From Janthinobacterium sp. FW305-129 (lineage in GTDB: Bacteria; Pseudomonadota; Gammaproteobacteria; Burkholderiales; Burkholderiaceae_D), in the NCBI RefSeq assembly GCF_020858115.1, contig NZ_JACYMM010000007.1, positions 184,803 through 248,802 on the forward strand: DNA of 64,000 bases. The letters run 5' to 3'. The notes under the pieces are model-generated. The model searched no databases and was not told the DNA's origin. It saw nothing but the letters and a program-made list of their open reading frames with translations. The position numbers and the translations under genes are program-made. Numbering within the stretch: position 1 is the first letter of the stretch; each line of letters starts with the position of its first letter. Of the stretch, positions 27,698-37,900 are shown in pieces.

Positions 27698-28066
27698 ATG
27701 AAGAACGAGAAATTAACAACCGATGAATATGACGCGCTGGAGCAAGTTGCACGCGGCATCAAGACCGAGCGCCCCAGTGCTTGCGTTGCCCGCAATGCCA
27801 AGCGCCTGTCCGGCCTGAAGCTGCTCAGCTATGCACGCGACGGCCGTCTGTCCATCACGGATAAGGCACAACAACTGCTGTTCCTGCGCCGCTGCATCAT
27901 GGGGCTGCGCGCCGTGGCCGCCGATCCGCTGACCAAGCTGGATACGGACGTGGCCTATTTCCTGGGCAAGAAAGCCCACATCGTGGCGCGCGCCGAAGGC
28001 GAGGGTCACGACATTTCCGACAAGGGCCGCGACTCGCTGGCCGATATCGATACCCTGGGACTGTAA
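27698..28066 (+). CDS. Conserved hypothetical protein
   Basis: A 122-residue cytosolic protein, helical and basic in the middle (ALEQVARGIKTERPSACVARNAKRLSGLKLLSYARDGRLSITDKAQQLLFLRRC), with an acidic C-terminus (GHDISDKGRDSLADIDTLGL). The segment LSGLKLLSYARDGRLSITDKAQQ resembles a winged-helix wing, but the match is weak. ATG at 27698 (GGAAAAG upstream) is chosen over an upstream start at 27602, which reads through Cys/Arg-rich non-coding-like sequence. A terminator follows at 28082-28103. Confidence 0.6.
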   Translation: MKNEKLTTDEYDALEQVARGIKTERPSACVARNAKRLSGLKLLSYARDGRLSITDKAQQLLFLRRCIMGLRAVAADPLTKLDTDVAYFLGKKAHIVARAEGEGHDISDKGRDSLADIDTLGL

Positions 28067-28081
28067 CAGCCTGTCCCGGCA

Positions 28082-28103
28082 ACCGGCCCCTGGGGCCGGT
28101 TTT
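28082..28103 (+). terminator. Terminator after hypothetical gene
   Basis: ACCGGCCCC (28082-28090), loop T, GGGGCCGGT (28092-28100), then TTTC. Sixteen bases after the stop. Confidence 0.65.
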
Positions 28104-28137
28104 CACATCCCCCTATTATTTCCCCTTGGAGAACACT

Positions 28138-28608
28138 TTGGACAGCGCGATGAACTGGTCGGCCCACGAACTGACGATGACGGTCCTGATGACGCCCGAT
28201 ATGGCCAACTTTTCCGGCAACGTGCACGGCGGCACCATCCTGAAATACCTCGACAGCGTCGCCTACGCCTGCGCCAGCCGCTATTCGGGCAGCTATGTGG
28301 TGACCCTGTCGGTGGACCAGGTGATGTTCCTGCAGCCTATCCACGTGGGCGAACTGGTGACGTTCCTGGCCTCGATCAACTACACGGGCACGACGTCGAT
28401 GGAAGTGGGCATCCGCGTGGTGACGGAAAACATCCAGCAGCGCCTGGTGCGCCACGCCAACAGCTGCTATTTCACCATGGTGGCCGTGGACGCCAACCGC
28501 AAGCCCGTGGCCGTGCCGCCGCTGGCGCTGGAAACGCCGGAGCAGCAGGTGCGCTTCGAGCAGGCCAAGCTGCGCAAGCTGTCGCGCCAGAAGGTGTCGA
28601 AGAAATAA
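28138..28608 (+). CDS. Acyl-CoA thioesterase, YciA-like hotdog fold
   Basis: A 156-residue hotdog-fold thioesterase. NFSGNVHGGTILKYLDSVAYACASRYSG carries the family signature (N-x-x-G-x-x-x-GG-x-x-x-x-x-D), and VDQVMFLQPIHVGELVTFLASINYTGTTSMEVGI completes the sheet. It hydrolyses acyl-CoA to free acid and CoA in the cytosol; chain preference is unknown. The start is TTG at 28138, set by GGAG seven bases upstream; ATG at 28150 is the alternative. A Lys-rich tail ends the protein. Confidence 0.88.
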   Translation: MDSAMNWSAHELTMTVLMTPDMANFSGNVHGGTILKYLDSVAYACASRYSGSYVVTLSVDQVMFLQPIHVGELVTFLASINYTGTTSMEVGIRVVTENIQQRLVRHANSCYFTMVAVDANRKPVAVPPLALETPEQQVRFEQAKLRKLSRQKVSKK

Positions 28609-28623
28609 AGCGTTGCGGGCATA

Positions 28624-28662
28624 AAAAAACGGCCGCCAGAGCGATCTGGTGGCCGTTTTTTA
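28624..28662. terminator. Bidirectional terminator between thioesterase and helicase genes
   Basis: ACGGCCGCCAGA (28629-28640), loop GCGA, TCTGGTGGCCGT (28645-28656) with A-run before and T-run after. It serves both converging genes. Confidence 0.88.
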
Positions 28663-28696
28663 TTGCTTGCCGCCCTTTGGCGGCATGGCGCCGTGA

Positions 28697-30103
28697 TTAA
28701 CGGTCGCCGTAGCTGCGGCGTGCGCCGTCGGTGCTGCGCGGGTTGGAACCCTTGTAGCCGCCGCCGGTGCTAGGAGCGCCGTCTTTACGCGGTGCGCCCG
28801 GCTTGCTGAACGTGCGCTGGCCTGGCTTCGCGCCGCCACGGTTGTCGCCTGGTTTCCAGCCGCCTGGACGGGCGCTCGAACGTGGTGCCGATGCCGTTTT
28901 CTTCGGTTCGAAACCTTCGATGACATTGACCGGGATCAATTGCTTGGTGAAGCGTTCGATGCGCTTGACGTTCATGCCTTCAGCGTGGTTCACCAGCGAG
29001 ATGGCCAGGCCATTGCGGCCAGCGCGGCCGGTACGGCCGATGCGGTGGACGTAGTCTTCCGGGAACTTCGGCAGATCGTAGTTGAACACGTGGGTGATCG
29101 TTGGCACGTCGATACCGCGGGCGGCAACGTCGGTGGCGACCAGCACCTTGACCTGGCCGCGGCGCATGCCGTCCAGGGTGCGGTTGCGCGCGCCCTGATG
29201 CATGTCGCCGTGCAAGGCGGCAGCCGAGAAACCGGCGATGTTCAGGCGGTCGGCGATGGTGTCGGCGTCACGCTTGGTGGCGGTGAACACAACAGCCTGG
29301 TCCAAGGTTTCGTCGCGCAGCAGGTGGTCCAGCAGGCGATTCTTGTGCGACAGGTCGTCGACGAAGTGGACGCGCTGCGTGATGTTTTCATGCTTGTTGC
29401 TCGAGCTTGCCACCTGGATGACCAGCGGGTTTTTCGTGATGCGGCGCGCCATGTTGCCGACCACGCCATCCAGCGTTGCCGAGAACAGCATGGTCTGGCG
29501 GCCTTCCGGCGTCGCTTCGACGATCTTTTCGATGTCGTCGATGAAACCCATGTCCAGCATGCGGTCGGCTTCGTCCAGCACCAGGATTTCCAGTTGCGAG
29601 AAGTCGATCTTGCCCGAATCCATGTGGTCGATCAGGCGGCCTGGGGTAGCGACCAGAATCTCGGGATTCTTGGCCAGCAATTGCATCTGTTTAGGGTAAG
29701 GCATGCCGCCCAGGATCGACACAGCCTTGATGCGGCGGATGCCGGTGCTGTACTTGTCGGTGTTGGTCGTTACTTGCAGGGCCAGTTCGCGCGTTGGCGT
29801 CAGCACCAGCATTTTTGGCTGGGCAGCCTTGAAACGTGGACGCTCGCCGCGGGCGCGCGATGCTTGCATTTCCTGGTTCGGCGTCTTGCCGGCGGCGCTT
29901 TGTTCGGCGCTGGCCAGTTTGTGCAGCGATGGCAGCATGAAAGCTGCCGTCTTGCCCGAACCGGTCTGCGACGAGACCAGCAGGTCACGGCCTTCGATCG
30001 CGGCTGGAATCGCTTGCGACTGTACCGCGGTTGGCGCGGTGTAGCCCGATTCGGTCAGAGCGGCGAGGATGGACGGATGCAGGCCTAAGGATTCAAATGT
30101 CAT
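28697..30103 (-). CDS. DEAD-box ATP-dependent RNA helicase
   Basis: A 468-residue helicase with Q-motif (GYTAPTAVQSQAIP), SQTGSGKT, PTRELALQV, VLDEADRMLDMGF (DEAD box), SATLDG and HRIGRTGRAGRNG. The C-terminal 80 residues are a Gly/Arg/Pro/Lys-rich disordered tail (SARPGGWKPGDNRGGAKPGQ), an RNA-binding feature typical of the RhlE class. An insert (SAAGKTPNQEMQASRARGERPRF) lies between motifs I and Ia. The ATG at 30103 has an A/G-rich leader (GAAAGAAAAAGA). Codon use differs slightly from neighbours (more CTG/CGT/GGT), consistent with high expression. A long leader precedes it. Confidence 0.9.
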   Translation of the reverse strand: MTFESLGLHPSILAALTESGYTAPTAVQSQAIPAAIEGRDLLVSSQTGSGKTAAFMLPSLHKLASAEQSAAGKTPNQEMQASRARGERPRFKAAQPKMLVLTPTRELALQVTTNTDKYSTGIRRIKAVSILGGMPYPKQMQLLAKNPEILVATPGRLIDHMDSGKIDFSQLEILVLDEADRMLDMGFIDDIEKIVEATPEGRQTMLFSATLDGVVGNMARRITKNPLVIQVASSSNKHENITQRVHFVDDLSHKNRLLDHLLRDETLDQAVVFTATKRDADTIADRLNIAGFSAAALHGDMHQGARNRTLDGMRRGQVKVLVATDVAARGIDVPTITHVFNYDLPKFPEDYVHRIGRTGRAGRNGLAISLVNHAEGMNVKRIERFTKQLIPVNVIEGFEPKKTASAPRSSARPGGWKPGDNRGGAKPGQRTFSKPGAPRKDGAPSTGGGYKGSNPRSTDGARRSYGDR

Positions 30104-30485
30104 TCTTTTTCTTTCGTGAAAATCAGCGTTCTTGCAAAAAGCAGAACGCAAAATAGCAACGCCAACCAAAACGAAATGACTCAACTAGAAAGAAATTTCG
30201 GCACAAAAGCTTTGCGCCGGGACGGTGTCAGGTGCGACACACAAGGCGGGAGGGCTTTATTAAGCGGCATCCTGTGGATGCGCTAAGGCTTGCGAAGCTG
30301 CTAAGTTTGTAGTGCGGTGACTGCGGTGTTGCCATCGCTTCAAGGAAACATATTGCAGCGCACAACGACACTATACCGTATTTGCCGCCGTTTTGCACGG
30401 CCTAAATGGGAAGAAACGACAGTCCTACCACGTTTTGATCATGTTTCCTATGTGAAATCAGTAAGAATACGTAGTTTTCTTCCGT
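30104..30485 (-). promoter_or_regulatory. Helicase leader and promoter region
   Basis: This non-coding stretch has a hairpin GCGTTC...GAACGC (30126-30149) close to the helicase start and a smaller GTGTC/GACAC pair near 30222-30238. On the minus strand TATAGT (revcomp of 30371-30376) could be a -10 box, which would give a leader of about 255 nt. Long structured leaders are common on DEAD-box helicase mRNAs. No open frame with a ribosome site was seen on either strand. Confidence 0.35.
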
Positions 30486-30591
30486 TTAATGGAGCATGGC
30501 CACGATGTCGGCGGGCAGCGGCGGCGCCTGTCGCGTTTCCCTGGCCAGGTTGATTTGCCGGGCCGCTTGCGCCACGTCGGTCAGGTGCCAA

Positions 30592-31380
30592 TTACTCTAC
30601 TTCGGGATTGACGGCCATCACTTGCGAAAAGCCGCCATCGACGTAGGTAATCTCGCCCGTGATGCCGGAAGCCAGGTCGGACAGCAGGAAGGCGGCCGTG
30701 TTGCCGACCTCTTCGATGGTGACGTTGCGGCGCAGCGGGGCGTGCTCGGCCACAAAGCCCAGCAGTTTGCTGAAATCCTTGATGCCGGAGGCGGCCAGGG
30801 TCTTGATGGGGCCGGCGGAGATGCCGTTGGCGCGGATACCGCGCGGGCCCAGCGATTCGGCCAGGTAGCGCACGGACGCTTCCAGCGATGCCTTGGCCAG
30901 GCCCATGGTGTTGTAGTAGGGCACGGCGCGCACGGCGCCCAGGTAAGTCAGGGTCAGCACCGAAGCGCCCGGATGCAGCAGGGGCAGGGCGGCCTTGGCC
31001 ATGGCGGGAAAGCTGTAGGCGGAAATATCGTGCGCGATGCGGAAGCTGTCGCGCGACAGGCCGTCGAGGAAGTCGCCGGCGATCGCCTCGCGCGGGGCGA
31101 AGCCGATGGCGTGCACCAGGCCATCGAGGTGTTCCCAGTGCTGCGCCAGGTCGCGGAAGACGGCCGCGATCTGTTCATCGCTGGACACGTCGCAGTCGAA
31201 CACAAGTTCGCTGCCGAATTCCGCCGCGAACTCCGTGATGCGCTCCTTGAAGCGTTCGCCCACATAGGTGAAGGCGAGGGTGGCGCCTTCGCGGTGGCAA
31301 GCCTTGGCGATGCCATAGGCGATGGAACGGTTCGACAGCAAGCCCGTGATGAGGATTTTTTTGCCTTGCAAGAAAGCCAT
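30592..31380 (-). CDS. fabI: Enoyl-[acyl-carrier-protein] reductase (NADH)
   Basis: A 262-residue FabI. The N-terminal nucleotide motif is [21 protein letters not shown], where the I/[14 protein letters not shown] form is specific to FabI. The catalytic Tyr-x6-Lys lies in [14 protein letters not shown], and [14 protein letters not shown] is the substrate loop. It performs the last reduction in each fatty-acid elongation cycle, using NADH, and is the triclosan/isoniazid-type target. AGGAG sits before the ATG at 31380. It lies outside the main fab cluster at 44.8-50.3 kb, as is usual. Confidence 0.95.
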   Translation of the reverse strand: MAFLQGKKILITGLLSNRSIAYGIAKACHREGATLAFTYVGERFKERITEFAAEFGSELVFDCDVSSDEQIAAVFRDLAQHWEHLDGLVHAIGFAPREAIAGDFLDGLSRDSFRIAHDISAYSFPAMAKAALPLLHPGASVLTLTYLGAVRAVPYYNTMGLAKASLEASVRYLAESLGPRGIRANGISAGPIKTLAASGIKDFSKLLGFVAEHAPLRRNVTIEEVGNTAAFLLSDLASGITGEITYVDGGFSQVMAVNPEVE

Positions 31381-31425
31381 GACGACTCCTGTCTGGGTAG
31401 GTGGGCGGGTAAGGCGGATGTGCAA

Positions 31426-31456
31426 CCGGCCGCGACAGCAAAGCTGTGGCGGCCGG
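31426..31456 (-). other. Long GC-rich hairpin between mltD and fabI
   Basis: CCGGCCGC-(G)-ACAGC-AAA-GCTGT-(G)-GCGGCCGG forms an extended stem with a single mismatch. There is no T-run on either side, so it is a weak terminator, a transcript-end stabiliser or part of the fabI leader. Confidence 0.45.
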
Positions 31457-31483
31457 CGAGGTGGCTCTATACAGATCAGGCGA

Positions 31484-32896
31484 TCAGTGACGGGCCTTGG
31501 CGCGACTGTTGCCGCCGCCGCGCTGGATGCGCGGTTTCACCAGGGAAATTGGCGCCGTTTGCGCCTTGCCGCCCTTGGCGGCGCGGCGCAGTGCCTTGGC
31601 GGCCCGTTCCGGACGGTCCGCTTCCAGCAGCATGGTGGCGCTGTCGGCGATTTCCTGGGTGATGTCCTTGTTCATCGTGGCCGAAGTCTTCGGCACGAGG
31701 ATGGTGGAGCCGGCGCGCAGGCTGGTGCGCTGCGGAATGTTGTTGGCCTGGCGCAGCACGTCGGCCGTGGTGCCGAATTTCGACGCCAGGGTTTCGATGC
31801 GTTCGCGCGCATTCGTGATCTTGTGCGTGGTCCAGCTCGACAAGGCATGGCCCCATTGCGCCAGGTTGGTGGTGAACTTGGCAGCGTTTTCCTGTGGCAA
31901 CAGAATCTTCGTCTTTTCGCCGCCGATGATGACGGGGCGGTTGAATTGCGGATTCAAGGCCTTGAATTCATCCATCGACAGTTCGGCCAGCTGGGCGGCG
32001 ACGGTGATGTCGATGTCGCTGGTCTTGTCGATGGCCGTGAAATACGGCTGGTTGTCGACCACGGGCAGGGTCAGGCCGAACTGGGCCGGATTGGCGATGA
32101 TGTTCTTGACCGCTTGCAATTTCGGCACGTAGTTGCGCGTTTCGGCCGGCATCAGGTCGGCCAGGCTTTCGAAATCGGTCGGCTTGCCCAGCGCCTGGTT
32201 TTTCTTGATGGCGCGCTGCACCGAGCCTTCGCCCCAGTTGTAGGCGGCCAGGGCCAGTTGCCAGTCGCCAAACATGTCATACAGGCGCTGGAGATACGTC
32301 AGGGCCGCATCGGTCGAGGCCAGCACGCCGCGGCGCTCGTCCTTGAACATGTTTTGCTTGAGGTTGAAATCGCGCCCCGTGGCGGGCACGAATTGCCACA
32401 TGCCGGCCGCATTGGCGCTGGAGAACGCTTGCGGGTTGAAGGCGGACTCGATGAACGGCAGCAAGGCCAGTTCCGTCGGCATGCCGCGCTTTTCCAGTTC
32501 CTGCACCACGTGGAAGATGTAGCGCGAGGCGCGCGCCGTGGTGCGGGCGATGTAGTCGGGGCGGGTGGCGTACCAGTTGACGTGGTTGGCCACCAGCTGG
32601 TTGTTGATGTCGGGAATCGCATAGCCGCTGCGGATGCGGCCCCAGACGTCGGCTTCGCGCAGCGGATCGGAATTGTCGCTGAGGTTTTTCAGCAGGCGGT
32701 CGGTCTTTTGCAGGCGGTTGTCGAGGGTGGGGAGTTTCGCCGTGACCTGGGCGGTCATCGGGATCAGGGCAGGTGCGGCGGCGGCGACTGGCGCGTTATC
32801 GCTCTCAACACCGGCTTCGTACGCCTGGCTGAGGGCGGGCGCAAGCGCCAGGGCCAACGCCGCCAGGACGGTAGATTTAAAGGAGTTTTCGTGCAT
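31484..32896 (-). CDS. mltD: MltD-type membrane-bound lytic murein transglycosylase
   Basis: A 470-residue exported enzyme. Signal peptide 1-25 ([18 protein letters not shown]); SLT domain about 110-260 with catalytic Glu in [13 protein letters not shown] and the conserved [19 protein letters not shown] and [13 protein letters not shown] segments. A C-terminal LysM-like repeat ([24 protein letters not shown]) follows, with a basic tail. It cleaves peptidoglycan glycan strands to 1,6-anhydro products in the periplasm. No clear lipobox cysteine, unlike E. coli MltD. ATG at 32896 is chosen because it directly precedes the signal peptide. Confidence 0.9.
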   Translation of the reverse strand: MHENSFKSTVLAALALALAPALSQAYEAGVESDNAPVAAAAPALIPMTAQVTAKLPTLDNRLQKTDRLLKNLSDNSDPLREADVWGRIRSGYAIPDINNQLVANHVNWYATRPDYIARTTARASRYIFHVVQELEKRGMPTELALLPFIESAFNPQAFSSANAAGMWQFVPATGRDFNLKQNMFKDERRGVLASTDAALTYLQRLYDMFGDWQLALAAYNWGEGSVQRAIKKNQALGKPTDFESLADLMPAETRNYVPKLQAVKNIIANPAQFGLTLPVVDNQPYFTAIDKTSDIDITVAAQLAELSMDEFKALNPQFNRPVIIGGEKTKILLPQENAAKFTTNLAQWGHALSSWTTHKITNARERIETLASKFGTTADVLRQANNIPQRTSLRAGSTILVPKTSATMNKDITQEIADSATMLLEADRPERAAKALRRAAKGGKAQTAPISLVKPRIQRGGGNSRAKARH

Positions 32897-33235
32897 AGTG
32901 TTCCATTGTTGTCGTCGGAGAAACATCGGACAGACCCATGATTCAGGTGCGAGTGTACGTATATCCACATGCCGGAGTCAAGAATTATGTCAGCATGATG
33001 ACAGGAAATAAGCGGCAATAAGCGGGTAACGGCTGAGTTTCCATTCGCAAATGCTGTCATTATTGCAAATTTAATTTGCCCGATGCGTGATTCGGCCGCT
33101 GTTATAGCATACATGGCGGGGAGGCTGGCGCAAGCGTGGCAGCCGTCCGGTATGAGACTGCGCAAAGAGTGCGTACAATTTGGCTTTGGCCGGCCATTCG
33201 GCTGCCGGCCGCCTTATTGATAGAGAGTCAAGCAT
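32897..33235. promoter_or_regulatory. Divergent promoter region between mltD and DUF1415 gene
   Basis: Contents: perfect palindrome GCAAAT-TTA-ATTTGC (33065-33079); a tandem AATAAGCGG/AATAAGCGGG; a possible -10 TACAAT (33174-33179) for the DUF1415 gene; and hairpin GGCCGGC/GCCGGCC (33188-33210) that would sit at its mRNA 5' end. No gene is seen. Confidence 0.4.
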
Positions 33236-33808
33236 ATGAACACCCCGCCGCGCCACGACGACGACAACGCCGTCATCATCGCCAATACCGTCGCCTGGCT
33301 GGAAAAGGCCGTGATCGGCCTGAACCTGTGCCCGTTCGCCAAGGCCGTGCACGTCAAGAAGCAGATCCGTTATGTGGTGTGCGAGTCTGAGAACCCGGAA
33401 GATTTGCTGGCGCTGCTGATGGACGAGCTGCAAATCTTGGCCGACACGGACCCGGAGCAGATCGACACGACCTTGCTGATCCATCCATATACCCTGAACG
33501 ATTTCCTCGACTACAACGAGTTCCTCGACGTGGCCGACGCGGCCGTGGAAGACATGCACCTGGCCGGCGAACTGCAGGTGGCCAGTTTCCACCCGAACTA
33601 CCAGTTTGCCGAGACGTTCGAGGACGACATCAGCAACTACACGAACCGTTCGCCGTACCCGACCCTGCACCTGCTGCGCGAAGACAGCATCGAGCGCGCC
33701 GTCGAGGCGTTCCCGGAAGCGTCGGAAATCTTCGACAAGAATATTGCCACTTTGGAAGCGCTGGGCACCGAAGGCTGGGAAAAACTCGGCTTGCCGAAGG
33801 TGTCTTGA
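33236..33808 (+). CDS. DUF1415 family protein
   Basis: A 190-residue acidic cytosolic protein matching the DUF1415 pattern: IIANTVAWLEKAVIGLNLCPFAKAVHVKKQIRYVV, LLIHPYTLNDFLDYNEFLD, GELQVASFHPNYQFAET and NYTNRSPYPTLHLLREDSIERAV. Function is unknown to me; the conserved Cys-Pro-Phe and His/Tyr residues hint at an enzyme. Its TGA overlaps the ATG of the DUF1289 gene (TGATG), so the pair is translationally coupled. This pairing is common in proteobacteria. Confidence 0.88.
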   Translation: MNTPPRHDDDNAVIIANTVAWLEKAVIGLNLCPFAKAVHVKKQIRYVVCESENPEDLLALLMDELQILADTDPEQIDTTLLIHPYTLNDFLDYNEFLDVADAAVEDMHLAGELQVASFHPNYQFAETFEDDISNYTNRSPYPTLHLLREDSIERAVEAFPEASEIFDKNIATLEALGTEGWEKLGLPKVS

Positions 33809-34002
33809 TGGCGGACAAGGAATTGCCGCTGCGTCCAGACACACCCTGCGTGGCCGTGTGCTCGACGACCTTCGATGAAATCTGCCGCGGCTGCGGCCGC
33901 AGCGTGGTGGAAGTGGCCCACTGGGTGTCGATGACGGATGAAGAGAAGGAAGTGGTGTGGGTGCGCATCCTGGCGCAGGGGTATCCGCGCCGGAATACTT
34001 AA
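33808..34002 (+). CDS. DUF1289 small cysteine-rich protein
   Basis: A 64-residue protein with the DUF1289 signature: PCVAVCSTTFDEICRGCGRSVVEVAHWVSMTDEEK, i.e. four cysteines in C-x3-C...C-x2-C spacing and W of the helical part. The cysteines probably bind metal. It starts at the ATG overlapping the previous stop. Some family members are described as putative Fe-S or regulatory proteins, but no role is established here. Confidence 0.85.
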   Translation: MADKELPLRPDTPCVAVCSTTFDEICRGCGRSVVEVAHWVSMTDEEKEVVWVRILAQGYPRRNT

Positions 34003-34049
34003 ATAGCGACGCAATAGAGCAATATCAAGCGGTATTACTCTAAAGCGTC

Positions 34050-34169
34050 GACGCTTAAGCAAATCGTAGCGAGCGGCGATGATTTGTGGCTAAGAAGCGC
34101 AGCCGTACTCAAGTACGGCGAGCATCGCAGGCCGCAAAGCGCGCCGCGCAGTAGATTTGCTTATGCGTC
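34050..34169. repeat. 120-bp intergenic element bounded by 16-bp inverted repeats
   Basis: GACGCTTAAGCAAATC (34050-34065) and GATTTGCTTATGCGTC (34154-34169) are inverted copies with one mismatch. Inside are the perfect hairpin GCCGTACT-CA-AGTACGGC and a GCGAGCGGCGATGATTTG segment that can fold back. The element fills the gap between the DUF1289 and DUF1993 stops. It has the look of a REP/BIME-like or MITE-like sequence that folds into a cruciform, and may serve as a transcript end. No other copy is in the window. Confidence 0.6.
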
Positions 34170-34676
34170 TCAGTAACTGCCAATAAAGTCTTTCTTGCCG
34201 ACTTCGATGCCGTTATGGCGCAGGATGTCGTACGCAGTCGTCGCGTGGAAGAAGAAGTGCGGCAGCGCGTAGTGGAACAGATAGGTCTGGCCCGTGAAGT
34301 GCTTGGTCTTTTCGCCGCTGCCGGTGGTGATGGCGCGCGTTTCACTGCCGTCGATGTCCGCTTGCGGCAGGCTTTCCAGGAAGGCGATGGTTTTCACGAT
34401 GCGCGCTTTCAGTTCTGCAAAGCTCTGTTCGCTGTCTTCATATGGTGGCACGGCCACGCCGGCCAGGCGCGCGCCGCAGCCCTTGGCGAAGTCGGTGGCG
34501 ATCTGGATCTGGCGCACGAACGGCAGCATGTCCGGGAACAGGCGGAATTGCAGCAGGGCGTTCGGGTCGATTTTCTTGTCTTGCGCGTGCGTTTCCGCCT
34601 TGTCCAGGATGGCGGCCAGGCTGCCCAGGATCTGTTTGAAGACGGGGATCGATGCGGAGTAGATGGAGAAGGTCAT
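34170..34676 (-). CDS. DUF1993 family protein
   Basis: A 168-residue helical protein of the DUF1993 family (DinB-like four-helix bundle): MTFSIYSASIPVFKQILGSLAAILDKAETHA, LFPDMLPFVRQIQIATDFAKGCGARLAG, and a His-rich end FHYALPHFFFHATTAYDILRHNG. The clustered histidines may bind metal, as in DinB relatives. GAGGAA precedes the ATG at 34676; an upstream in-frame start is rejected because the extension is Arg/His-rich non-coding-like sequence. Function unknown. Confidence 0.85.
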   Translation of the reverse strand: MTFSIYSASIPVFKQILGSLAAILDKAETHAQDKKIDPNALLQFRLFPDMLPFVRQIQIATDFAKGCGARLAGVAVPPYEDSEQSFAELKARIVKTIAFLESLPQADIDGSETRAITTGSGEKTKHFTGQTYLFHYALPHFFFHATTAYDILRHNGIEVGKKDFIGSY

Positions 34677-34938
34677 GGTGGTTCCTCTAGGTAAAGTGGC
34701 GCGATGATAGCAAGCTGCGCGCTTTTCTGCTGGCGCGGGCCGGGCGCGCCGGCGCGCGTGTGGTTTTTCGGCCCTGTCTATATGGCATGACGTCGCCGCT
34801 GGCGCGTGTTTATTGGTGACTTTTCCTGCTTTTTCCATGCATAATTGCTCCTGAAAAAGTTTCTTCCCGCCCCGTCCACCCAGTTTCCCCCGTAAAGCTC
34901 GATGATCGCCCGCCTGATCCCTGTTGCCCTGTTGCCGC

Positions 34939-37900
34939 ATGTTTAATTCACCTTACCAGCGCCTGCGCACCAGCCTGCGTGTGCTGTACGGCTCGTCGAT
35001 CTATGGCGCCCTGCTGCTGGTGGTGTTTGGCGGCCTGGTCGTGCCCGCCCTCTTCGGCAGCTATGTGCTGGTCGGCGTGCATGAACGCCAGTCTGCGCGC
35101 ACCAGCCTGAACGAGGCCTTGCAGCGCAATGCCGACATCCTGGCGCTGGGCATGCAGGAGTCGCTGTGGAACATGAATGCGGAATCGGCCCATTCGCTGG
35201 TCGAATCGGTGATGCGCGACCGCTCCGTGCTGCTGGTGAAGGTGCTGGGGCAGGGCGATACGGAATTCATCCGCCTGCAGGCGCCGCAGCGGCCCGTGGG
35301 CAATCTGTACCGCGCCGAGCGCGACATCCTCGTGCGCGGCGAGCGCATCGGCCATGTCGTCGTCGAGATGGACGATGCGCGCAGCCAGCAGGAGCTGCGC
35401 GAAAAGCAGATCTCCTACATTTTCGTGCTGGGCGCGCAGCTGGCCGTGTCGATGGCGCTGATCGTGCTGTTCCTGAACCGCCGCCTGCTCAAGCCCCTGC
35501 GCCGCCTGACGCGCTTTTCCGACCGCCTGTCGCACGGCGATTTCGATACGCCCCTGGCCTCGCACAGCAATGACGAGCTGGGGCGCCTGACGGCCCAGCT
35601 CGAGCAAATGCGCGCGGCCATCGGCCAGCTGTTCGAGGACGTGGGCCAGCGCGAAGAACGTTTCCGCACCATCGTCACGCAGGTGCCGGGCGCCGTCTTC
35701 CGCTACCGGCCCGACGGCCCCATCGATTTCGTCAGCGATGCCATCGAAGAGATTTCCGGCTATTCGGCGCGCCAGTTCATGCGCGGCAGCACGCACGCCT
35801 GGGCCGACCTGATCTGCCCGGAAGACCGCCGCGAGCACCGCCGCGCCGTGCGCCAGGCAGTGGCCGAGGTGCGGCCGTATGCGCTGGAATACCGCATCAT
35901 CGACGCTTTCGGCATCGAGCGCTGGGTGGCCGAGAATGGCCAGCCTCAGGCGGGCGAGCAGGGCGTCATCTGGGTCGACGGCATCATTGCCGACATCAGC
36001 CAGCGCAAGCACCACGAGATGCGCATCGAGGCGCTGCTGACGGAGCAGAGCGCGATTCTGGACAACGTGATGTTCGGCGTGATGTTCGTGCGCCACCGCC
36101 GCATCATTTCCGTCAACCGCCGCTGCGAGGAGCTGTTCGGCTATGATCCAGGTCAAATGATGGGCAATTCGACCGCCATCGTCTTCACTTCCTCGTATGA
36201 TTTCGAAGAGGCGGGCGAGCGCCAGTATCCGGCCCTGGCCCAGGGGGGCGACTTCAGCGAAGAGCGCCAGTACCAGCGCCGCGACGGCAGCCTGTTCTGG
36301 GCGCTGCTCAGCGGCTGCGCACTCGATCCGCTGCGTCCCAACGAAGGCAGCATCTGGGTGTATGCCGACATCACGGCGCGCAAGGAAGCCGAGGAAAAGC
36401 TGCGCCTGTCGGCCACCGTGCTCGAACACATCGCCGACGGCGTGATGGTGGTCGACGCGAACGGCATCATCGTCACCGTCAACCCGGCGTTTACGCAGAT
36501 CACCGGCTACAGCGAAGCGGAGGCGCTGGGCCGGCATTCCTCGCTGAACCGCTCGGCGTGCCACGACGCGGCGTTCTACCAGGCGCTGTGGGACGAGCTG
36601 ATCGCCAGCGGCTTCTGGCGCGGCGAAGTCTGGCACCAGCGCAAGAACGGTGAAATCTACCTCGAGTGGCTGACCATCAGCGCCGTGCGCGACACGCGCG
36701 CCGTCACCACCCATTACGTGGGCGTGTTCAGCGACATCACCCTGATCAAGCAGTCGCAGGAAAAGCTCGACCACATGGCCCACCACGACCCGCTGACGGC
36801 GCTGCCGAACCGCCTGCTGTTCCACGACCGCCTGCAGCACGCCCTGCTGCGCGCCGCGCGCGAGCAGGAGCAGCTGGCCGTGCTGTTCATCGACCTCGAC
36901 CGTTTCAAGAATGTCAACGACACCCTGGGCCACCATGTGGGCGACGAATTGCTGCAAAAGGTGGCCGGCCAGTTGGCGGCCCGCCTGCGCGAAGGCGACA
37001 CCCTGGCGCGCCTGGGCGGCGACGAGTTCATCGTGTTGCTCGAAGGCATAGACGGCGAGTACGGCGCCACGCAGGTGGCGGAAAAGCTGATGACCATGTT
37101 CGACCAGCCGTTCACGGTGGCTGACCACGAATTGTTCGTCACCTGCAGCGTGGGCATCAGCCTGTATCCGGACGATGCGCTGGACTTGAACATGCTGATC
37201 CGCAATGCCGACGTGGCCATGTACCAGGCCAAGGCGCGCGGGCGCAACGGCTACCGCTTCTATGCGCCGTCGATGACGGGCGAGGGTGTCGAGCGCCTGC
37301 GCCTGGAAACCTTCTTGCGCCGCTCGCTGGAAAAGAACGAGATGTTCCTCAATTACCAGCCGCAGGTGGAAATCGACACGGGCCGCCTGGTCGGCGTCGA
37401 GGCGCTGGTGCGCTGGAACCACCCGGAACTGGGCCTGGTGCCGCCCGTGCGCTTCATTCCGCTGGCCGAGGACAGCGGTTTCATCAACCAGCTGGGCAAA
37501 TGGGTGCTCGACGAAGCGTGCCGCCAGATGATGCGCTGGCAGGCGCAGGGCTTGCACGTGCCAAAGATGGCCGTGAATCTCTCGGTCAAACAGTTCGAGC
37601 GGGGCAGCATCGCCGGCATGGTGGCCGATATCTTGAAGGAAACGGGCCTGGAGCCGCACCGGCTGCAGCTGGAAGTGACGGAATCGGTGATCATGAACAC
37701 GGGCGACGCCCTGGGCTTCATCAACGACTTGCACGCCATCGGCGTGGGCCTGGCCATCGACGACTTCGGCACCGGCTATTCCTCGCTCGCCTATCTGAAG
37801 CAGCTGCCCGTGCAAACGCTGAAGATCGACCGCTCCTTCATCAAGGATATCTCGACGGACGTGAACGACGAGGCGATCGCGATTGCCATCATCCAGCTGG

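Noticed and set aside
28697..28950. Gly/Pro/Arg-rich C-terminal region of the helicase as a frame error
   Set aside because: Continuous frame to a clean stop; such disordered RNA-binding tails are usual in RhlE-type helicases.
30496..31662. Plus-strand frame across fabI
   Set aside because: Opposite a clear FabI; no ribosome site and Arg/Gly/Gln-rich composition.
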